DNA from: an uncultured Bacteroidota bacterium
Lineage (GTDB): Bacteria > Bacteroidota > Bacteroidia > Bacteroidales > P3
NCBI GenBank assembly: GCA_902778925.1
Contig: CACYZN010000031.1
Coordinates: forward strand, 485 to 43,274
Direction: 5' to 3'
Length of the DNA: 42,790 nt
Of the stretch, positions 1-8,686 are shown one piece after another; within the stretch, counting starts at the first letter, position 1, and every line of letters starts with the position of its first letter. Below the pieces are notes generated by a model. That model worked only from the letters and a program-made list of their open reading frames with translations. It ran no database searches and was not told the origin of the DNA. Both the position numbers and the translations under genes were made by a program.

Positions 1-1
1 C

Positions 2-118
2 AGCGCCGATGCCGCCACCACACACCGTGTCGAACTGACCGACTTTGCCCGTGGCGCCTACTTCGTGCGCATCTCTGGCCAAGACATCCAGTCCATACGC
101 AAACTTGTGGTGAAATAG
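2..118 (+). CDS. 3' end of a T9SS-secreted protein (C-terminal sorting domain), partial
   Basis: Only the last 38 codons are in the window; the gene enters from the left edge and ends at the TAG at 116-118. The peptide has the pattern of the type A sorting domain of the type IX secretion system: a V-x-L strand, D-F-A-R-G-A-Y-F-V-R-I, then a closing K-L-V-V-K. In cargo of this system that tail targets the protein across the outer membrane and is cut off there. What the protein does cannot be told from this fragment. A strong hairpin follows 24 bases downstream. Confidence 0.8.
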   Translation, partial: SADAATTHRVELTDFARGAYFVRISGQDIQSIRKLVVK

Positions 119-140
119 CGGGTACACGACACCCCAAAAG

Positions 141-174
141 AAAACCCCTGCCGGCTGGCAGGGGTTTCTTTTTA
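141..174 (+). terminator. Rho-independent terminator
   Basis: A perfect 11-bp stem (142-152 with 157-167, loop GGCT) is followed by CTTTTTAT. It ends the T9SS cargo gene. The stem starts with a run of A, so on the minus strand it also ends in U and could serve the converging kal gene: a bidirectional terminator. Confidence 0.85.
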
Positions 175-189
175 TCTTTCAGGGAAAGA

Positions 190-582
190 TTATTTGTTCT
201 TGCGCTGGCAATCCTTGGGGGTTACGCAGGTACCCGAGGCACGGCAAACAAGTATCTTTTCTTCGAGCACATCGGCGGCGCTGTCGCTGATGTCGGGACG
301 GGTCTTGATGACCTTGTAGGCCTCGAAGCTCATCTTGCGGCTGGTATTGCCAACATGGGTGATTTCGCCGTAAGCTTCGATATAGTCACCAGCGTAGACG
401 GGAGCCTTGAACTCGACCATGTCGTAGGCGCAGAAGAGACCTTCGTCGCCGTCCTGGATAATCAAGAGCTCGGTGGCTACATCGCCAAAGAGGTGGAGCA
501 TGTGGGCGCCATCGACGAGGTTTCCACCGTAGTGGGCGTCCTTGGCGCTCATGCGGACGCGGAGCATTGATTTAACTGCCAT
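190..582 (-). CDS. kal: 3-aminobutyryl-CoA ammonia-lyase (Kal-like hotdog protein)
   Basis: 130 residues, hotdog-fold size. The N-terminal part, with [17 protein letters not shown] and then [10 protein letters not shown], matches what I recall of Kal, which removes ammonia from 3-aminobutyryl-CoA to give crotonyl-CoA in lysine fermentation to butyrate and acetate. It is the second gene of a two-gene unit, 17 bases after the CoA-transferase alpha subunit, which fits the pathway. The aminomutases and the cleavage enzyme of the pathway are not in this window. A related acyl-CoA hotdog activity is the main alternative. Confidence 0.75.
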   Translation of the reverse strand: MAVKSMLRVRMSAKDAHYGGNLVDGAHMLHLFGDVATELLIIQDGDEGLFCAYDMVEFKAPVYAGDYIEAYGEITHVGNTSRKMSFEAYKVIKTRPDISDSAADVLEEKILVCRASGTCVTPKDCQRKNK

Positions 583-599
583 AATCTTGTTTTGAATAG

Positions 600-1247
600 T
601 TATTTCTTGATGATGTAATCAACAAAGATGCCTGGGGTCTTGACGTTCTCGGGGGCGATGCTGCCGGTAGCGACAATCTCCTGCGGCTCGACGATTACGG
701 TGTCGGCGGCAGTGGCCATCATGGGGCAGAAGTTCTGGCTGGTGCCCTTGTAGACCAGGTTGCCTTCCTCGTCGCTTATGTTGGCGCCAATTATGGCGAC
801 GTCGGCACGAACAGGCTTCTCCAGCAAATACTCCTTGCCGTCGACAGTCACTTTCTGCTTACCGTTCTCGACTACAGTGCCAAGACCAGTCTGGGTGAGC
901 ACACCGCCCAAGCCAGCGCCGGCAGCGCGTATCTGCTCGGCCAAGGTGCCCTGCGGCTGAAGCGTCACTTTCAACTCACCGCTGTTCATCTGGTCGATGG
1001 TGTTGTTGTTGGTACCAATGTGAGTGGCGATGAGCTCTTTTACCTGATGGTTGGTGATGAGCTTGCCGACGCCGACCTCGGGATAGGCCGTGTCGTTGCA
1101 GATGATGGTCAAGTCCTTCACATTGCGGGCTACAAGTTCGTCGATCAGGGCTATGGGGTTGCCCACACCGAGGAAGCCGCCCACCATGACTGTCATACCG
1201 TCGTGAATAAGGTCGGCAGCCTCTTTTACATTAACAAATTTGCTCAT
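600..1247 (-). CDS. atoD: 3-oxoacid / acetoacetate CoA-transferase, alpha subunit
   Basis: 215 residues, the usual length of the alpha subunit of family I CoA-transferases. Seen: [10 protein letters not shown] near residue 22 (the glycine-rich CoA-binding stretch), and the E-G-N-L-V-Y-K-G and F-C-P-M-M-A region later. The alpha subunit binds CoA; the catalytic glutamate is in the beta subunit. The next gene is kal, so the enzyme probably moves CoA between acetoacetate or butyrate and acetate in lysine or butyrate fermentation. Oddly, no beta-subunit gene follows or precedes it: kal and a terminator come next, and the upstream gene is divergent. Confidence 0.85.
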   Translation of the reverse strand: MSKFVNVKEAADLIHDGMTVMVGGFLGVGNPIALIDELVARNVKDLTIICNDTAYPEVGVGKLITNHQVKELIATHIGTNNNTIDQMNSGELKVTLQPQGTLAEQIRAAGAGLGGVLTQTGLGTVVENGKQKVTVDGKEYLLEKPVRADVAIIGANISDEEGNLVYKGTSQNFCPMMATAADTVIVEPQEIVATGSIAPENVKTPGIFVDYIIKK

Positions 1248-1291
1248 AGGTTATACTTTTTTGTTTCGTTTTTCGTTAAATTTTCAGGTTG

Positions 1292-1299
1292 CAAATATA
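1292..1299 (-). promoter_or_regulatory. -7 box of the atoD-kal promoter
   Basis: On the minus strand this reads TATATTTG, a match to the Bacteroidota -7 box TAnnTTTG, about 45 bases upstream of the atoD start. I find no good TTTG box at the usual 19-21 base spacing. Confidence 0.45.
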
Positions 1300-1350
1300 C
1301 TACTTTTTTGTCAATTAGAAAAAAAAATCGCGCATATACCGAAATATTAG

Positions 1351-1358
1351 TATCTTTG
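1351..1358 (+). promoter_or_regulatory. -7 box of the secreted-protein/GtrA promoter
   Basis: TATCTTTG fits TAnnTTTG and is followed by CA as usual in this phylum. It lies 26 bases before the ATG at 1385. The -33 box is not clear. Confidence 0.5.
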
Positions 1359-1384
1359 CACCTGAAAAATAACAGACAAACCGC

Positions 1385-2020
1385 ATGAAGAAGACGCTGT
1401 TTTTGGTGCTTATAGCCCTCTTTCCTCTGCTTCGCGTGAGCGCGCAAGAGTATATAGAACCCGTAGAAAAATGGAAAACCGCCGAGGTCTGGGGCAACAA
1501 CTACCATGGTTGGGCCTTCCACCAGGACTGGGAGGTCGACTTCACCGTCGAAAACCAGGACGGTCGCTGCACCCTTACCGATGCCGAAATAGCCGAAGCC
1601 GAGAAACTGATACAACGTCGCATCGCCTACCTCAACCGCGACCATTACAATCAGCAGGGCATGTGCCCCGTGATCGACGAACATATGAACAAGTACCGCC
1701 GTCAGTATGTTGGATTCACCAACGACCGCGGTGACCATATTGTGTGGGCCAATTTCCTGTGGGACGAGTCGATGACTGATGAGAAACTGGCCTCGGACGT
1801 GATACTCACCCGCGGCGGCTGCGGCCACTTCTGGCATGTAAAGTGCAACCTCGCCACCCGCAAGGTCTACGGCCTTGAGGTGAACGAGGACGGCGACACA
1901 CAGATTGTGCCCCGCGTGGCCAAGCCCGCACCTCGCATCAGCAAGTCCAAGAGCAACAAGAAGCAGAAGGTCCGCAAGACCGGCATCATCCATTCGCCCG
2001 AAGAAAAGCTGTTCAATTAA
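1385..2020 (+). CDS. secreted protein of unknown function
   Basis: 211 residues. A clear Sec signal peptide covers residues 1-21 and ends V-S-A-Q, so the protein is exported. The mature part is rich in Trp, Tyr and charged residues and ends in a basic stretch (about 175-200, K-S-K-S-N-K-K-Q-K). I do not recognise a family. The stop codon touches the start codon of the GtrA-like gene, so the two are translated together. The pairing with a possible lipid-linked sugar carrier is suggestive but proves nothing about function. Confidence 0.75.
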   Translation: MKKTLFLVLIALFPLLRVSAQEYIEPVEKWKTAEVWGNNYHGWAFHQDWEVDFTVENQDGRCTLTDAEIAEAEKLIQRRIAYLNRDHYNQQGMCPVIDEHMNKYRRQYVGFTNDRGDHIVWANFLWDESMTDEKLASDVILTRGGCGHFWHVKCNLATRKVYGLEVNEDGDTQIVPRVAKPAPRISKSKSNKKQKVRKTGIIHSPEEKLFN

Positions 2021-2443
2021 ATGGAGCTCAAGCCGCTTTTCTTGAAGTTTGTCAAGTTTGGCATTGTGGGTGCCAGCGGTATGGTGGTGCACTTCGGAGT
2101 GCTCTATCTACTGAAGGAGGTGGTTCACCTCAACCCCTTTGTGGCCAACACCATAGGCTTCATCGCGGCTGCCTCGACCAACTATGTGCTGAACCGTATC
2201 TGGACATTCGGTAGCCACGACAAGCAGGTGGCTGTGGAATATCTCAAGTTCATCGCAGTCTCGGTGGTCGGCCTAGGAGTAAACAACGGCACAATGTGGC
2301 TCACAGGCAAACTGTTGCCCGATTGGTTCGACGACTGGCGTTTCTACCTAATATGGGTCTTCGCCGTCGGCGTAACTACCATCTGGAACTTCTTCGGCAA
2401 CATGCTTTTTACCTTCCGCTCGGCCGGTGCGAAGCAGGAATAG
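2021..2443 (+). CDS. GtrA family membrane protein
   Basis: 140 residues with four hydrophobic segments (about 10-30, 37-57, 77-95, 107-130). The stretch F-x-x-V-G-x-x-x-x-x-V-x-F at the start, the N-Y-V-L-N-R-I-W-T-F motif after the second segment and the closing N-F-F-G-N-x-L-F-T-F are characteristic of GtrA (PF04138). Members are thought to move or help move undecaprenyl-linked sugars across the inner membrane. No glycosyltransferase lies next to it; the partner is the secreted protein that ends directly before its ATG. Confidence 0.85.
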   Translation: MELKPLFLKFVKFGIVGASGMVVHFGVLYLLKEVVHLNPFVANTIGFIAAASTNYVLNRIWTFGSHDKQVAVEYLKFIAVSVVGLGVNNGTMWLTGKLLPDWFDDWRFYLIWVFAVGVTTIWNFFGNMLFTFRSAGAKQE

Positions 2444-2480
2444 CACAAAGCGTTTTCTTAAAGCCTTTTTCTGGGGAGCC

Positions 2481-2562
2481 GGTCCGTATCCGCTCCGTAT
2501 TTGGTCCGTATCCGGTCCGTATCAAGTCCGACTATTGCCGGTTTTGATGCGGAGAGGATACG
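2481..2562. repeat. 11-bp-period array A (unit GGTCCGTATCC) with an inverted copy
   Basis: Five units follow one another with an exact period of 11: 2481, 2492, 2503, 2514 and 2525. The units are GGTCCGTATCC, GCTCCGTATTT, GGTCCGTATCC, GGTCCGTATCA and AGTCCGACTAT. At 2550-2562 lies an inverted copy (12 of 13 bases) of 2486-2498, so part of the element can fold back. It fills the space between the ends of the converging GtrA and GH3 genes. The last three units recur, with 2 changes in 33 bases, at 14558-14590. Confidence 0.85.
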
Positions 2563-2601
2563 TCTGTGGAGCGAGGTGGATGCAGGGATGGTGGGCAGTG
2601 G

Positions 2602-3729
2602 CTAGCGTAGGACTACCTTGAGGGAACGCACGCGGTCGGCGCTGCGCCGCAGACGGGCAGCGTCGATGGTGCCGTCGGCCACCATCTGCTTAATTACTTG
2701 TACCGTGCGCGGAACCATGTCGGGGTTGTAGGTACCGCCGTTATTGCTCAAGCACAGCAGGTCGGCACCGGCAAGGACGGCCATGCGGACGGCTTGGTCG
2801 AAACTATATTGGCTAACTATGGCGCCCATAGCAAGGTCGTCGGTCACTATTACGCCTTGGAAACCAAGGCTGTCGCGCAGCAACGAGGTGATGGCAGGCG
2901 AGAGGGAGGCGGGCAGACCCGCGGGGTCGAGACGACGGTTGATGACATGGGCCGTCATAACCATCGACGTGGCCAAGTCGAGGCGACGGTAGGGGTCAAG
3001 CTCGCAAGACTGCCATGTGGCACTCACATCGACGAGGCCCTTGTGGGTGTCGCCACTGGCGCTACCGTGACCGGGGAAGTGCTTTAGGCAAGTAGCCACA
3101 TGGTGACGCGCCATCTCGCTGCTCCACAGCTCGCAGCAGTGCCTCACCCGCTCGGCGTCGGGGGCGAAGCTGCGCTCCAAGGCGCCTATCACCGGACACT
3201 TAGGGTTGACGTCGACATCGGCCACGGGTGCGAAATCGAGGTCGATGCCCACCTCGACGAGCATCTGTGCGGTCATGGCGGCGTAGTGGCGCAGGCTGTC
3301 GTCGTCCATGGTACCGAGGCGCTTGGCCGAGGGCAGGCGCTGGAAACCATAGCGGGGGCTGAGGCGGCTCACGTAGCCGCCCTCCTGGTCGACGCCCACA
3401 AGGAGGTCGGGACGGATGGCTCTCAGCTGGCGGCAGAGTTCGCCCAGCTGGTCGGCGCTCTGTATGTTGCGGCCTCGTGTGCCGGTCGGCACGTCGTAAT
3501 CGAACAGTATCACCGAGCCAACGCGGTATTGCTGCAGGTCACGGACCACGTGGTTGGCCGAGTCAATAGTCGTGCCGCGAAAGCCGACGAGGAGCATCTC
3601 GCCGATGTCGTCGTCGAGGGTATACACGGGTTCGGCAGCCGACAACGTGTCGGCGGCACCGGCAGCGGTGGGATGCTGGGTGCAGGCGGCCAGACCCAAC
3701 AGGGTAGCCAAGGTGAAAAGTATCTTCAT
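2602..3729 (-). CDS. glycoside hydrolase family 3 lipoprotein, beta-N-acetylhexosaminidase (NagZ-like)
   Basis: 375 residues. A lipoprotein signal ends L-A-A-C with Cys16. A single GH3 (alpha/beta)8 domain follows. The NagZ motif K-H-F-P-G-H-G-S-A-S-G-D-T-H provides the His of the Asp-His general acid-base pair, and V-I-V-T-D-D-L-A-M-G-A contains the nucleophile Asp. The likely role is removal of N-acetylglucosamine from muropeptides or other beta-linked GlcNAc at the cell envelope. The ATG overlaps the recR stop (ATGA), so it is translated with recR. Substrate is inferred from the motif only. Confidence 0.85.
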   Translation of the reverse strand: MKILFTLATLLGLAACTQHPTAAGAADTLSAAEPVYTLDDDIGEMLLVGFRGTTIDSANHVVRDLQQYRVGSVILFDYDVPTGTRGRNIQSADQLGELCRQLRAIRPDLLVGVDQEGGYVSRLSPRYGFQRLPSAKRLGTMDDDSLRHYAAMTAQMLVEVGIDLDFAPVADVDVNPKCPVIGALERSFAPDAERVRHCCELWSSEMARHHVATCLKHFPGHGSASGDTHKGLVDVSATWQSCELDPYRRLDLATSMVMTAHVINRRLDPAGLPASLSPAITSLLRDSLGFQGVIVTDDLAMGAIVSQYSFDQAVRMAVLAGADLLCLSNNGGTYNPDMVPRTVQVIKQMVADGTIDAARLRRSADRVRSLKVVLR

Positions 3730-4343
3730 TGTTCGAAAGGAATACGGTTGGCAATACTGCGGCCGAGGGTAATCTCATCGGCATACTCGAGGCTGTCGCC
3801 CACGGCCACACCGCGCGCCAAGGTGGTCACACGCACGCCGTAAGGCTGCAACAGCCGGTTTATGTAGTAGTTGGTCGTGTCACCCTCCATCGTGGTCGGG
3901 AGAGCCAGAATCACCTCGTCGACGGCGTAGGGGTTGCCAGTGGCCACGCGGTCCACAAGCGATGCAATCTCCAGGTCGTGCACCCCGATACCATCGATTG
4001 GCGAAATCACACCGCCCAGCACATGGTATAGCCCACGGTACTGCTGGGTATTCTCTATAGCCATCACGTCTTGCACATTCTCCACAACACACACCAAGCC
4101 GCGCTGGCGCTTCTCGCTGGCACAGATGGGGCATATCTCGGTGTCGCTCAAGTTGTGGCAATGGCGGCAGCGGTGCAGATCGGTCTTAAGGCGCACCATG
4201 GCATCGGCCAGATCGCGCACCGATCCCTCGTCGCGTCCCAGCAGGAAGAGAGCATAGCGTAAGGCAGACCGCTTGCCCACACCAGGCAAGGTGGCCAGTT
4301 GGTCGACTGCAGTTTGCAATATCTTCGAAGGCAGGTCAGTCAT
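3726..4343 (-). CDS. recR: recombination protein RecR
   Basis: 205 residues, normal RecR length. Order of parts: helix-hairpin-helix near residues 10-30 (L-P-G-V-G-K-R-S-A), the four-cysteine zinc motif C59-x2-C62 ... C71-x2-C74, the Toprim domain beginning L-V-C-V-V-E-N, and the C-terminal stretch T-T-L-A-R-G-V-A-V-G-D-S-L-E-Y-A-D that is typical of the family. RecR works with RecO and RecF to load RecA on gapped DNA. It overlaps its neighbours on both sides (8 and 4 bases). Confidence 0.95.
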   Translation of the reverse strand: MTDLPSKILQTAVDQLATLPGVGKRSALRYALFLLGRDEGSVRDLADAMVRLKTDLHRCRHCHNLSDTEICPICASEKRQRGLVCVVENVQDVMAIENTQQYRGLYHVLGGVISPIDGIGVHDLEIASLVDRVATGNPYAVDEVILALPTTMEGDTTNYYINRLLQPYGVRVTTLARGVAVGDSLEYADEITLGRSIANRIPFEQ

Positions 4344-4587
4344 CTGTCTTCTTCGCCTCGTTCATCTTGTCCCGCAGGTCGGCTATCTTGGCGGCAGCCT
4401 CAGCCTCACGCTTGCGAATCTTCTCACGCGAATTGTGGCCCAGAGCCATAACCGCCGCAATTATCACAAAGACCACGAGCGCCACGGTAATCACCACCTT
4501 CACAGCCACGGCCAGTTTAAGCATAATTACAGCCACCACATCGGCCAGCAGCAGTGCAAAGAACATCTGCCATCCTAAATTCTTCAT
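4336..4587 (-). CDS. small membrane protein of unknown function
   Basis: 83 residues from the ATG at 4587; a longer reading frame to 4719 exists but its extra part runs into the tRNA terminator and looks non-coding. Two hydrophobic segments (about 6-27 and 30-49) are followed by a charged, probably coiled-coil tail rich in Lys, Glu and Ala. It overlaps the recR start by 8 bases, so it is the first gene of the recR operon. I do not recognise a family. Confidence 0.65.
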   Translation of the reverse strand: MKNLGWQMFFALLLADVVAVIMLKLAVAVKVVITVALVVFVIIAAVMALGHNSREKIRKREAEAAAKIADLRDKMNEAKKTDD

Positions 4588-4694
4588 AGCATTTACAAAT
4601 AATATACAAACCAATAACGTCCACCGTGCGTGGATATTGTGTCGCGGTATCGAAAAAGGCATCGGTTGCGCCGGTATCGGTCGGCTGGAAAAAG

Positions 4695-4731
4695 CAAAAA
4701 GAAAACCCACAGCACTCATTGAGGCTGTGGG
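4695..4731 (-). terminator. Rho-independent terminator of the tRNA cluster
   Basis: On the minus strand an 8-bp perfect stem (4724-4731 with 4706-4713, 10-base loop) is followed by TTTTCTTTTTG. It lies directly after tRNA-Arg and separates the tRNA transcript from the recR operon. Confidence 0.85.
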
Positions 4732-4740
4732 CTAAGGGAG

Positions 4741-4814
4741 TGACCCTGCTGCGACTCGAACGCAGGACCTAGAGTTTAGAAGACTCTCGCTCTATCCAGC
4801 TGAGCTACAGGGCC
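4741..4814 (-). tRNA. tRNA-Arg (anticodon TCT)
   Basis: 74-nt cloverleaf: acceptor stem GGCCCTG with CAGGGTC, anticodon stem AGAGT/ACTCT around the loop CTTCTAA (anticodon TCT), and T-arm with GTTCGAGTC. The 3' CCA is not encoded. It reads AGA codons. Confidence 0.95.
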
Positions 4815-4818
4815 AACG

Positions 4819-4896
4819 TGGTCGGGGCACCCAGATTCGAACTGGGGATCTCCTGCTCCCAAAGCAGGCGCGATAACCGGGCTTCGCTATGCCCCG
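4819..4896 (-). tRNA. tRNA-Pro (anticodon TGG)
   Basis: Acceptor stem CGGGGCA with TGCCCCG, anticodon stem CCTGC/GCAGG around TTTGGGA (anticodon TGG), and T-arm GTTCGAATC. The triplet after the discriminator base reads CCA. Only four bases separate it from tRNA-Arg, so the two are cotranscribed. Confidence 0.95.
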
Positions 4897-4902
4897 GGGC
4901 CA

Positions 4903-4931
4903 CAAAAAAGGACGCCTCTTTGTGGGCGTCC
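4903..4931 (-). terminator. terminator or attenuator between tRNA-Ser and tRNA-Pro
   Basis: On the minus strand a 7-bp GC-rich stem (GGACGCC at 4925-4931 pairing with 4910-4916, loop of 8) is followed by six T and GTGG. It looks like a complete intrinsic terminator inside the tRNA cluster, after tRNA-Ser and before tRNA-Pro and tRNA-Arg. Confidence 0.7.
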
Positions 4932-4939
4932 CTTTCGTT

Positions 4940-5030
4940 TGGCGGAGAAGGGGGGATTCGAACCCCCGGTACCCTAATCGAGTACGACAGTTTAGCAAAC
5001 TGTTGGTTTCAGCCACTCACCCACCTCTCC
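4940..5030 (-). tRNA. tRNA-Ser (anticodon GCT)
   Basis: Class II tRNA with a long variable arm. Acceptor stem GGAGAGG with CTTCTCC, anticodon stem ACAGT/ACTGT around TTGCTAA (anticodon GCT), variable arm TCGTACTCGATTAGGGTAC, T-arm GTTCGAATC. CCA follows the discriminator G (included in the coordinates). It is the first tRNA after the promoter at 5055-5086. Confidence 0.95.
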
Positions 5031-5054
5031 GTGTGTCAGCTCTCAAAAGCGGTG

Positions 5055-5086
5055 CAAAAGTACAAACATTTTCCGAACTGACCAAA
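5055..5086 (-). promoter_or_regulatory. promoter of the tRNA cluster
   Basis: On the minus strand TTTG (5083-5086), 20 bases, then TACTTTTG (5055-5062). This is an exact match to the Bacteroidota primary-sigma promoter (TTTG, 19-21 bases, TAnnTTTG), 25 bases upstream of tRNA-Ser. Confidence 0.8.
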
Positions 5087-5265
5087 TTATTTTCAAAGAA
5101 GATTCACAAAACAAGAACCGATTGTTGATTTACAATATCTTAGCACACGCTTTTTTTAGCATCCAATGTAGAACTCCAACCCACATTTTTCTTCTTTACG
5201 CACTCCTTTTTATCGAATTAGCACCATCATGCAGGTAGGTAGCGTGCCAACTTTGACGATAAAGG

Positions 5266-5296
5266 AGCAGCCACCCCACGTTGTGGGGTGGCTGCT
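5266..5296 (-). terminator. strong hairpin after gpmA
   Basis: A perfect 14-bp stem (5266-5279 with 5283-5296, loop GTT) lies 23 bases after the gpmA stop. The T-tract behind it on the minus strand is short (CTCCTTTATC). The rest of the gap between here and the tRNA promoter (about 5090-5265) shows no gene or further structure that I can support. Confidence 0.65.
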
Positions 5297-5318
5297 ATAG
5301 GAGTATGCTATTTGTTTA

Positions 5319-6065
5319 CTATTTGCGCTTGGCCTGATTGGCCACACTCTGCATCTTGGCGGCTATGACCTCGGGGTCGCCGAGGAACTTGTCGCCTATG
5401 AGGTTCATCTTCTCGTCGAAAGTGAACACATAAGGTACTGCCGTGGGCAGGTTGAACTTGATGATCTCCTCGTTCGACATACCCTTGAGTTCCTTTACAA
5501 TGCCGCGCAGCGAGTTGCCGTGGGCCACCACCATGAGGGTGTTGCGGTTCTCGAAGGCAGGCATAATGGTGCCGCGGTAGTAGGGCATGAGGCGCTCGAT
5601 GGTGTCCTTCAAGCTCTCGGTGAGGGGGATGAGGTTGTCGGGGATTTCGTTGTAGCGCGGGTCCATGCGGGGGCTGCGCTCGTCGTGCAGGTCGAGCGCG
5701 GGGGGCTGCACATCGAACGAGCGGCGCCAGAGCAGCACCTGCTCGTCGCCGTACTTGGCGGCGGTGTCGGCCTTGTTGAGGCCCTGGATGGCGCCATAGC
5801 TCTTCTCGTTGAGGCGCCAGCTTTTCTGCACCGGCAGCCAGTCCATATCCATGGCGTCGAGCATCTGGTTGAGGGTCTTCACAGCACGCTTGAGGTAGCT
5901 GGTGAAGCAGAGCTCGGGGCGGTAGCCTTCGGCCACAAGCAACTTGCCGGCCTCCCAGGCTTCCTTCATGCCGGCCTCGGTGAGGTCGACGTCGGTCCAT
6001 CCGGTGAAGAGATTGAGTTTATTCCATGCGCTTTCGCCATGGCGTACAAGGATGAGTGTCTTCAT
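5319..6065 (-). CDS. gpmA: 2,3-bisphosphoglycerate-dependent phosphoglycerate mutase
   Basis: 248 residues, the usual length. The phosphohistidine motif L-V-R-H-G-E-S lies at residues 6-12 (His9). F-T-G-W-x-D-V-D-L-T, R-L-N-E-x-x-Y-G, the E-R-S-P-R-M-D-P-R-Y loop and the second histidine in V-V-A-H-G-N-S-L-R are all present. It interconverts 3- and 2-phosphoglycerate in glycolysis. Its ATG overlaps the lgt stop by four bases (ATGA), so it is the last gene of the rny-lgt-gpmA run. Confidence 0.95.
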   Translation of the reverse strand: MKTLILVRHGESAWNKLNLFTGWTDVDLTEAGMKEAWEAGKLLVAEGYRPELCFTSYLKRAVKTLNQMLDAMDMDWLPVQKSWRLNEKSYGAIQGLNKADTAAKYGDEQVLLWRRSFDVQPPALDLHDERSPRMDPRYNEIPDNLIPLTESLKDTIERLMPYYRGTIMPAFENRNTLMVVAHGNSLRGIVKELKGMSNEEIIKFNLPTAVPYVFTFDEKMNLIGDKFLGDPEVIAAKMQSVANQAKRK

Positions 6066-6937
6066 TTTTTCTTGTCGTTATCTTTGAATACATGTTTCTC
6101 TCCCTTGGGGAATGGCCCTTGGGGGAGCTTTTCTTTGTGGGCAAGCCATGCTATGGCAAGACCGCCGACGATGAAGGGCAGGCTGAGCAGCTGGCCCATG
6201 TTGAGCACCATGCCGGCTTCGAAGCCGACCTGGTCGTTCTTCACAAACTCGATGAGCAGCCTCATGCCGAACAAGGCCACCAGCCACCAGCCAAAGATGC
6301 TGCCCGTCCTGAAGGCTCCCTTCTTGCGGATGTAGTACCACAGGGAGACGCCGAAGATGACGAAGTAGCTGAGGCTTTCGTAAAGCTGGGTGGGGTGCTT
6401 GGCCTCGGTCTCGCCGTTGCGTTCGAAGACGAAGCCCCACGGCATATCGGTGGCCACGCCGTATATCTCGCTGTTGAAGAGGTTGCCGAGGCGGACAAAG
6501 GCACCGCCGAGGGCGACTACGACCACGAGCCGGTCGAGAATCCATACTGGGTTCATGGCATACTTGCGCCAATAGAGCCACAGTGCCAGCAGTATGCCTA
6601 TGGCGGCGCCGTGGCTGGCGAGGCCCTGGAAGCCTGTGTACTGACCATTGCTGAACGGCCAGACAATCTCGACCCAGTGGGCCGAGGTGAGGTAGTAGTC
6701 GGGCTCGTAGAAGAGGCAGTGGCCAAGGCGTGCTCCCACGAGCACGGCAAGGAATATGTAGACCAGCAGGCTCTCGAGGTAGTCGGTCGACACCTTCTCG
6801 CGGCGGAACATCCACTGTATGATGTAGTAGCCCAGCAGGAAGGCAAAGAGGAAGCCCAGCGAGTAGTAGCGCAGGCCGAACGACCCGATGTGGAACATCA
6901 CTGGGTCTACATTCCAATGTATGGCAGCTAGCATCAT
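6062..6937 (-). CDS. lgt: prolipoprotein diacylglyceryl transferase
   Basis: 291 residues with about seven membrane segments. Family marks seen: G-L-A-S-H-G-A-A-I-G in the middle, the signature G-G-A-F-V-R-L-G-N-L-F-N-S-E-I-Y-G with the essential Arg, and R-L-x-x-E-F near the C terminus. It transfers diacylglycerol from phosphatidylglycerol to the lipobox cysteine of prolipoproteins in the inner membrane. Several lipoproteins in this window (GH3, EEP, flavodoxin) would be its substrates. The gene starts nine bases after the rny stop. Confidence 0.93.
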   Translation of the reverse strand: MMLAAIHWNVDPVMFHIGSFGLRYYSLGFLFAFLLGYYIIQWMFRREKVSTDYLESLLVYIFLAVLVGARLGHCLFYEPDYYLTSAHWVEIVWPFSNGQYTGFQGLASHGAAIGILLALWLYWRKYAMNPVWILDRLVVVVALGGAFVRLGNLFNSEIYGVATDMPWGFVFERNGETEAKHPTQLYESLSYFVIFGVSLWYYIRKKGAFRTGSIFGWWLVALFGMRLLIEFVKNDQVGFEAGMVLNMGQLLSLPFIVGGLAIAWLAHKEKLPQGPFPKGEKHVFKDNDKKK

Positions 6938-6946
6938 CTTGCCTGT

Positions 6947-8488
<1,542 letters not shown>

Positions 8489-8499
8489 AGTGTGTTTGG

Positions 8500-8686
8500 G
8501 TGTTTTGTTTGTGGGAAGCGGTGTGGGCGGAGATGGGTGCGACGAGTGGAAAAAACTGCATCCGAAAGCCCTCCGGGAGTTATGGTAAACTCTGGAACGT
8601 TAGGATTTGAGCGCCGGGTGTATCAGCCATACAACCTACCCACCCCTGAGCCGACTCGGTTTGTAAAAGGTGTTGAGTTTACAAAC
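8500..8686 (-). ncRNA. ssrS: candidate 6S RNA (SsrS) between zapA and rny
   Basis: The gap between zapA and rny is about 190 bases, has no credible ORF and can form a long irregular stem on the minus strand: 8651-8657 pairs with 8515-8521 and 8638-8644 with 8532-8538, enclosing a large central region. That is the outline of 6S RNA, which binds RNA polymerase. Position is the main support: I recall 6S RNA next to zapA in many bacteria, and between zapA and rny in Bacteroidota. A 9-bp hairpin (8659-8686) that includes the zapA stop may mark the 5' end. Ends are approximate. It could instead be only a structured leader of rny. Confidence 0.45.

Noticed and set aside
4588-4719. Longer start for the small membrane protein upstream of recR
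   Set aside because: The extra 44 codons run into the tRNA terminator and lack coding character; the ATG at 4587 fits the membrane segment.
8620-8660. Plus-strand similarity to E. coli 6S RNA (CCCCTGAGCCGA)
   Set aside because: A 12-base match on the strand opposite to the operon; without a plus-strand promoter or matching fold I treat it as chance.
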